A stretch of DNA of 64,000 bases from Trichoplusia ni (Eukaryota; Arthropoda; Insecta; Lepidoptera; Noctuidae), in NCBI RefSeq assembly GCF_003590095.1, contig NC_039488.1, positions 4,278,001-4,342,000 of the forward strand. Reading direction: 5' to 3'. The notes under the pieces are model-generated. The model was not told the DNA's origin. It searched no databases and saw only the letters and a list, made by a program, of their open reading frames with translations. Shown piece after piece: positions 59,888 to 64,000 of the stretch (position 1 is the stretch's first letter; the number at the start of each line of letters is the position of its first letter). Made by a program: the position numbers and the translations under genes.

Positions 59888-60172
59888 AAAAATTGAGTCG
59901 GCCTCCTGAATCTGTAGGTTCTTTACAAATAGGCAAAAGAATAATGTAAGCAAAAAATATATTATCCATAACATTTATGGCTGTACGAACTGTTGCAGTT
60001 ACGTCGTCTGTGAAATTTTCAACTGTCTACTTATCACGGTGAATGTGATATGGGCTGGAGTCAGACTGGAGATCAAACGGGCAGATAGACTTATGGCACA
60101 GAATATAAAATAGTAGTACTGTGTTTAGTGTTTGGTAGTTCCGTTGACACTCTTGGTTACGCTACCCTTTAA
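59888..60172 (+). repeat. GGTACGGAACC-family repeat (copy 12)
   Basis: ATTGAGTCGGCCTCCTGAAT, AGGTTCTTTACAAATAGGC, GCTGTACGAACTGTTGC, CGTCTGTGAAATTTTCAACT, GTCTACTTATCACGGTGAAT and AACGGGCAGATAGACTTATG occur in order. Confidence 0.7.
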
Positions 60173-60249
60173 TAATATTATTTTTTACATTGAAATTACC
60201 TCATAAGATCACAAACATATTGGATCAATTTCGTTCGGATGTTTTTAAC

Positions 60250-60278
60250 CATTTACATAATAAAAGTTTATGTAAATG
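60250..60278. repeat. Perfect 11-bp hairpin, 7-nt loop
   Basis: CATTTACATAA, loop TAAAAGT, TTATGTAAATG. An isolated quasi-palindrome in AT-rich DNA. Confidence 0.5.
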
Positions 60279-61536
60279 TGTTAAAAATAGCAAATCATGT
60301 TTTTTGGTGGAAACAGATAAAATAACGAAATCTTTATTGTTTTTTGAGCTATAACTAAACTATTTACTTACAAATGGCTCTATATTAGGCCCGATGTGTC
60401 AATGAACCCATACCATATTTCTAAATGAGTTAAAACGTCAAAAAATAAAAATTTATTCAGCAAATACTATTTTAATGAGGTTATAAATATATATCTAGTT
60501 AAAAAAATACAGAAGTGTAAAATACAACATAAATAAAGTTATTTAAAGTACAGCTGTTATCTAGTATGTAAATTAGTATTATCTACCGATGTTAGCCGAA
60601 ACTGGTCTGAGATGTCAACTGGATACCGTGTCATAGATTTCTGTAACTTCTTGCCAATTTTTCTTGTTGTACCTATTTTTGTAGCTTCCGTGAGGATGAT
60701 TCATACTTAAAGGATATAAAAGTTTCTCATAACGAACCCGCTGCCGCCACAGCTCATGATAAGGGATTCCATTTATGTCCAAAACGAATCGGGCTATCCC
60801 TACAAATACTCGTGAGAAACCCGTTACATTTTTGAGTATGTTCTTGTTGATCGAATCGCTCAAACGTACTAATGACTAGTAAAATCTTTTTCATTATTTC
60901 GGTTAAAGTTTTTTCTATCACCAAAACATACAATCATTAAATTTTCCATGTTACTGTATTTTGCAAGCGCATTTTGGGACTTGATACTTAACCAAACAAT
61001 TATACAACAATAAATTATTTGGAAAATTCAAAGGCTTACTTAAAAACACCAAACCGCTTAAAATAAATGTAAGTAATTCTAGAGTTGAAATATCGTCTTC
61101 CTACCGTTTACACTTGGAAAGATTTATTACACAAGCTAATCCCAACATTAATCTGATTAGATTCAGAATCAAGTACAGCAATATTTCTCTTTTTTTATTA
61201 TTTGGCAATCCTATAAATCTCGAGTGCCTAGATTAATGTTTTTTCTTGGGAACGGTGAGTAATTAGCAATCAAATAGGGACACGGGAAGATTGTGAGGGG
61301 ACTCGCTAGATACGAGCTGAATTTAATTAACTTATCTTTTCAGGAGAATAAATTAAGCAATACGTTGGTATTTATCATTTAGGTGATTTGTGGCTGAATA
61401 GTAGTGAAGTGTTTATGCAGGCATTGTCGTTCTGGTTCATTAAGATGTGAAGAAAAGACATATTGACAATTATAAGATTATATTCTTTTACTTCTCAATC
61501 ATTAATATTAAATTGAACACTTATTTTGAACCTATA
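60279..61536. other. Spacer; one repeat scrap and one misleading frame
   Basis: ATCGGGCTATCCCTACAAAT with ACTCGTGAGAAACCCG at 60788-60823 is a fourth GCGTGAGTA-family copy. An 82-codon reverse frame at 60615-60863 overlaps it, so at least that part is repeat-derived. Confidence 0.5.
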
Positions 61537-61785
61537 TCTATACTAATTAATCTAGTATAAAGTTGAAGAGTTTCTTTGTTTGTTTGAACGCGCTAATCTC
61601 AGGAACTGTTTCAAATTGGAAAATTATTTTTGTGTTGAATAGACCATTCATTGAGGAAGGCTTTAGGCTATATACCACCACGTTGCGACTAATAGGAGCG
61701 AAGATACAACGGAAATTGTGGAAAAAACAGCAAATCATAAATTATATCTTCTAACCACGCGGACGAAGTCGCGGGCAACAGCTAT
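61537..61785 (+). mobile_element. Lep1-type Helitron, mutated 3' terminus
   Basis: Starts TCTATACTAATTAATCTAGT after A. The body GAACGCGCTAATCTCAGGAA, GAATAGACCATTCATTGAGG and ACTAATAGGAGCGAAGATAC is typical. It ends GTCGCGGGCAACAGCTAT, CTAT in place of CTAG, which should make this terminus non-functional. A perfect hairpin starts seven bases downstream. Confidence 0.9.
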
Positions 61786-61791
61786 TCATTG

Positions 61792-61835
61792 AAGAATTCA
61801 ATTATATGGAATAACTTCCATATAATTGAATTCTT
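61792..61835. repeat. Perfect 18-bp hairpin, 8-nt loop
   Basis: AAGAATTCAATTATATGG, loop AATAACTT, CCATATAATTGAATTCTT, followed by another ATTATATGGAAG. It directly follows the Helitron end. Confidence 0.8.
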
Positions 61836-62247
61836 ATTATATGGAAGACAACAAAACTAATCATTCATTTTAAAGCTAGTTTTTGGCATCCTTTTTGAGC
61901 CTCAGGTATGAAATATATCAAAAGCCTTTAATTCTTTATGCTTAAATTTGACTTATGGGCGAAGCCGACGATAACATTAAAATACCAAAATGTGAATATT
62001 TAATACAAACAAAATTCGACCATAATTTATCTTTTTTGTTTGAAACCTAATACTTACTTGTCTTGTAAAAAAAACTTAAAGCTGTTTCGTGCTTTACCGT
62101 TCTTATATTTTAAATAAATTATCGTATCGACAATCTGTGTTAAATATGAAACGTTTTGACACCATTTTTAGAGATCCGAAACCAGTGGTGAAAACTTAAC
62201 CCTTTAAAAAATTAAGGGCATGCCGTCTGTCTGTCACCAGTCTGTAT

Positions 62248-62436
62248 AGTCCTCCTTATCGTTTTCGATAACGGCGACCATTGGCAATTCACCTCCTAGC
62301 GTGAGCCCTGATGTGACTGGCTAGACCGAGTTTGGATCTAAACACTCGGTCGCAAGCGCTGCAGTAAAGTTGACCCGCAGAATTGAGAGTATAGGTGTAC
62401 GACGGCTTAGGCCTCTCTTTTTGGGCTTGGCGCTTT
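62248..62436 (-). mobile_element. 5'-truncated LINE fragment with 12-bp target duplication
   Basis: ACCAGTCTGTAT stands on both sides (62236-62247 and 62437-62448), and removing the insert plus one copy restores the host repeat. On the reverse strand the fragment encodes a protein C-terminus, then a short 3' segment with a stem-loop (TTATCG AAAA CGATAA). There is no long poly-A. Strand, truncation and target duplication fit target-primed reverse transcription. Confidence 0.75.
62289..62434 (-). pseudogene. LINE ORF C-terminus with C2H2 zinc finger
   Basis: Reverse frame open across the fragment to TGA at 62289-62291. The last residues are CSACDRVFRSKLGLASHIRA followed by HARR: Cys-x2-Cys-x12-His-x3-His, a textbook C2H2 spacing with Phe in the expected place and SKLGLASH, a pattern I associate with C-termini of animal LINE-encoded reverse transcriptases. 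Upstream residues are basic (QAQKERPKPS). It is only about 48 codons, so it is a remnant and not a gene. A host zinc-finger pseudogene is possible but less likely given the target duplication. Confidence 0.65.
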
Positions 62437-62560
62437 ACCAGTCTGTATCTCATTTACCGTTATAGCTGAAGTGATATATTTTTATTTCCGCTTAACCAAC
62501 CAGATCGAGGTTAAGCAATGATTGTTCCTGTTTAGAAATGGTGTTTTGTCGAATAAATTT

Positions 62561-63124
62561 GAGGGTATCGCCCAAATTTGTGTCAACTTTACGATTTGTT
62601 TTTAATTTGACAAGATTGTACGGAGCTCCCATTAGTACTTTCTAATTATTTCGGTTTTTAGCCTTTAACACTTATTCCTTTATTATGTATCCGTCTAGAT
62701 CTCTGTTTCATCCATATGAAATCACATACATAGTTGTGTTGCCAGATATAAAAAAAAACTTGTTTTTAATTTTCTAGCGATCAGTGAACGTGAAATATGG
62801 CAGCATATTATTATCATAACGGTTTTAAATAATGGCGTCGTAAAAGGATTATTTGAATGAATCTACATTTTCCATACCCTTATCTTTAAATCAGCATTTT
62901 TTGTGTAAAATGTAGTTTAAATAATGTGTTTTACATAAATATGCTATTGAAAACATCAAAAATCGTTTAATTGAATGATATACTAGCTAACATTAATTTA
63001 CCGAAAAGCTCATCTACTCGTAGTATTTAATCGACATAAAATATTTAAATAAAACTATTTTTTAAACTTGAATAACATTATATTTTTAACAGATCCTTCC
63101 ACGGTTTGCAAGAATTTCTCGTTA
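62561..63124. other. No feature recognised
   Basis: AT-rich spacer with nothing I can support. Confidence 0.45.
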
Positions 63125-63345
63125 AAGACATTTTTTTAACGACTCCTGCAGTAAAGAACTTCATCGTTGTCTCGCTGAGATTTTCACAAACATTCAAGTC
63201 AAAGGCTCAAAGACATCCAGACTCAATACAAGCATACGTGGATTACACAACCGCTTGTCATACGCGGGGATCGAACTCGCGACACAACGCGTACTGGCTT
63301 GTTGACCCGTTGACCGCAACCACTCGGCTATCGGTGCAGGCTGCT
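63125..63345 (-). mobile_element. tRNA-derived SINE, common type, near full length
   Basis: On the reverse strand: GATAGCCGAGTGGTTGCGGT (A box), CGCGAGTTCGATCCCCGCGT (B box AGTTCGATCCC), ACAAGCGGTTGTGTAATCC, TATTGAGTCTGGATGTCTTT, and TTTACTGCAGGAGTCGTT at the tail. It is the best copy for the consensus. The 87-codon forward frame at 63106 is its antisense. Confidence 0.85.
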
Positions 63346-64000
63346 TTTAGATGCAGAGTCAGTTGTTGACTCATTGAGTTGTAGTTGTAAAAGAAAAGCG
63401 CCGTCTCGCGATTAAGTTAGCTTTCTGGATATTAAAACAAACTACATTCTTAAGGAATGTTAAGTTTTACTCTTTCATGGTTATTTATTATTATGTTTAT
63501 TCTTTAGTTTATTTTGTAATTGATCTTGTATTAATCTTATTTTATAACATCGCTTTGGTTTATCTGTGACTGTAATGGTGCTATAATAAACAAATAAATA
63601 TAAATTAGTAAATATTATGCTGATCATATCAAGGTCAGGCCGATAACGAAGAGTTTTAGATCTAAATCTATATAAGAAAAACTAGAATATCGAAGCATGT
63701 GTACCTACTTAAAAAGGTGAACGATCTTGGTGTTCTTTTCTGTCCAATAATTCAATCCTCAAATAAAACGAGAATTTATATATACTTAATAAAAATTAAG
63801 ATTATTTGTACAAAAAGACACCAAGATTGATGAAAATTGTTTACCTTTTTTAAGTATTAACCAATTGAGTATACTTATAAGTCTGTCAATGTTAATCCAA
63901 CCTTCTATTTGACTATTAACACTAAACTGTACATTCTTGACAACACACAAACAAGCATTCATTTAGCACTTCTTATTTAATAACAAAAGACCATCGAGAC
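63346..64000. other. No feature recognised
   Basis: AT-rich. AAGCGCCGTCTCGCG at 63397 resembles one arm of the stem-loop repeat. Otherwise nothing is seen. Confidence 0.45.

Larger units (their letters stand above)
62218..62560 (-). repeat. GGTACGGAACC-family repeat (copy 13), split by a LINE insertion
   Basis: CGTCTGTCTGTCACCAGTCT precedes the insertion and CTGTATCTCATTTACCGTTA follows it, restoring the family's order. Then GCTTAACC and GATCGAGGTTAAGCAATG. The insertion occupies 62248-62436. Confidence 0.8.

Noticed and set aside
60615..60863. 82-codon reverse frame that reads rather like protein
   Set aside because: Part of it is the GCGTGAGTA-family repeat at 60788-60823, and I recognise no family.

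Overview
The window looks like a moth genome, most likely a noctuid or a close relative. It is AT-rich and crowded with short non-coding repeats typical of that group: Lep1-type Helitrons (TC...CAACAGCTAG), several tRNA-derived SINEs, and dispersed repeats whose conserved words (GGTACGGAACC, GTTGGGGTCGGC, CAACCCAGTTACCTGGG) I recognise from noctuid genomic DNA. The species and family assignment rests on memory of these repeats; no search was run.

I found no host protein-coding gene that I can support. Open frames stay near or below 110 codons on both strands, and the better ones lie inside repeats. The only convincing coding remnants are two short retrotransposon-like C-termini: 11041-11199 (+), and 62289-62434 (-), which ends in a perfect C2H2 zinc-finger spacing. 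The window is therefore best read as intergenic DNA or a very large intron.

Layout. 1-6.4 kb: a repeat of the GGTACGGAACC family, a Helitron (846-1137), a 1.46-kb element with 46-bp near-identical inverted ends (2217-3681) carrying other repeats inside it, and two SINEs. 6.4-15.5 kb: mostly unannotated AT-rich sequence with a 22-bp palindrome (7797), GGTACGGAACC repeats, a coding remnant at 11 kb and a repeat flanked by about 60-bp direct repeats (13882-14342). 15.5-30.6 kb: sparse, except for a Helitron abutting a 385-bp MITE (23060-23705). 30.6-43.9 kb: scattered SINE and repeat fragments. 47.1-49.1 kb: SINE, SINE, MITE, SINE, then two head-to-head Helitrons. 52.1-54.4 kb: three intact or near-intact Helitrons, two of them in tandem, plus a further end. 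57-64 kb: further SINEs, a Helitron next to a perfect hairpin, and a LINE fragment with a 12-bp target duplication nested in another repeat.

The most interesting signals are structural, not genic: a family of at least seven imperfect stem-loops ending in TAGAGCGCCATCTC; the foldback-like TIR element; short perfect hairpins with 5-8-nt loops in or beside Helitrons, suggesting template switching; and the nested insertion at 62.2 kb, whose order of events can be read directly.
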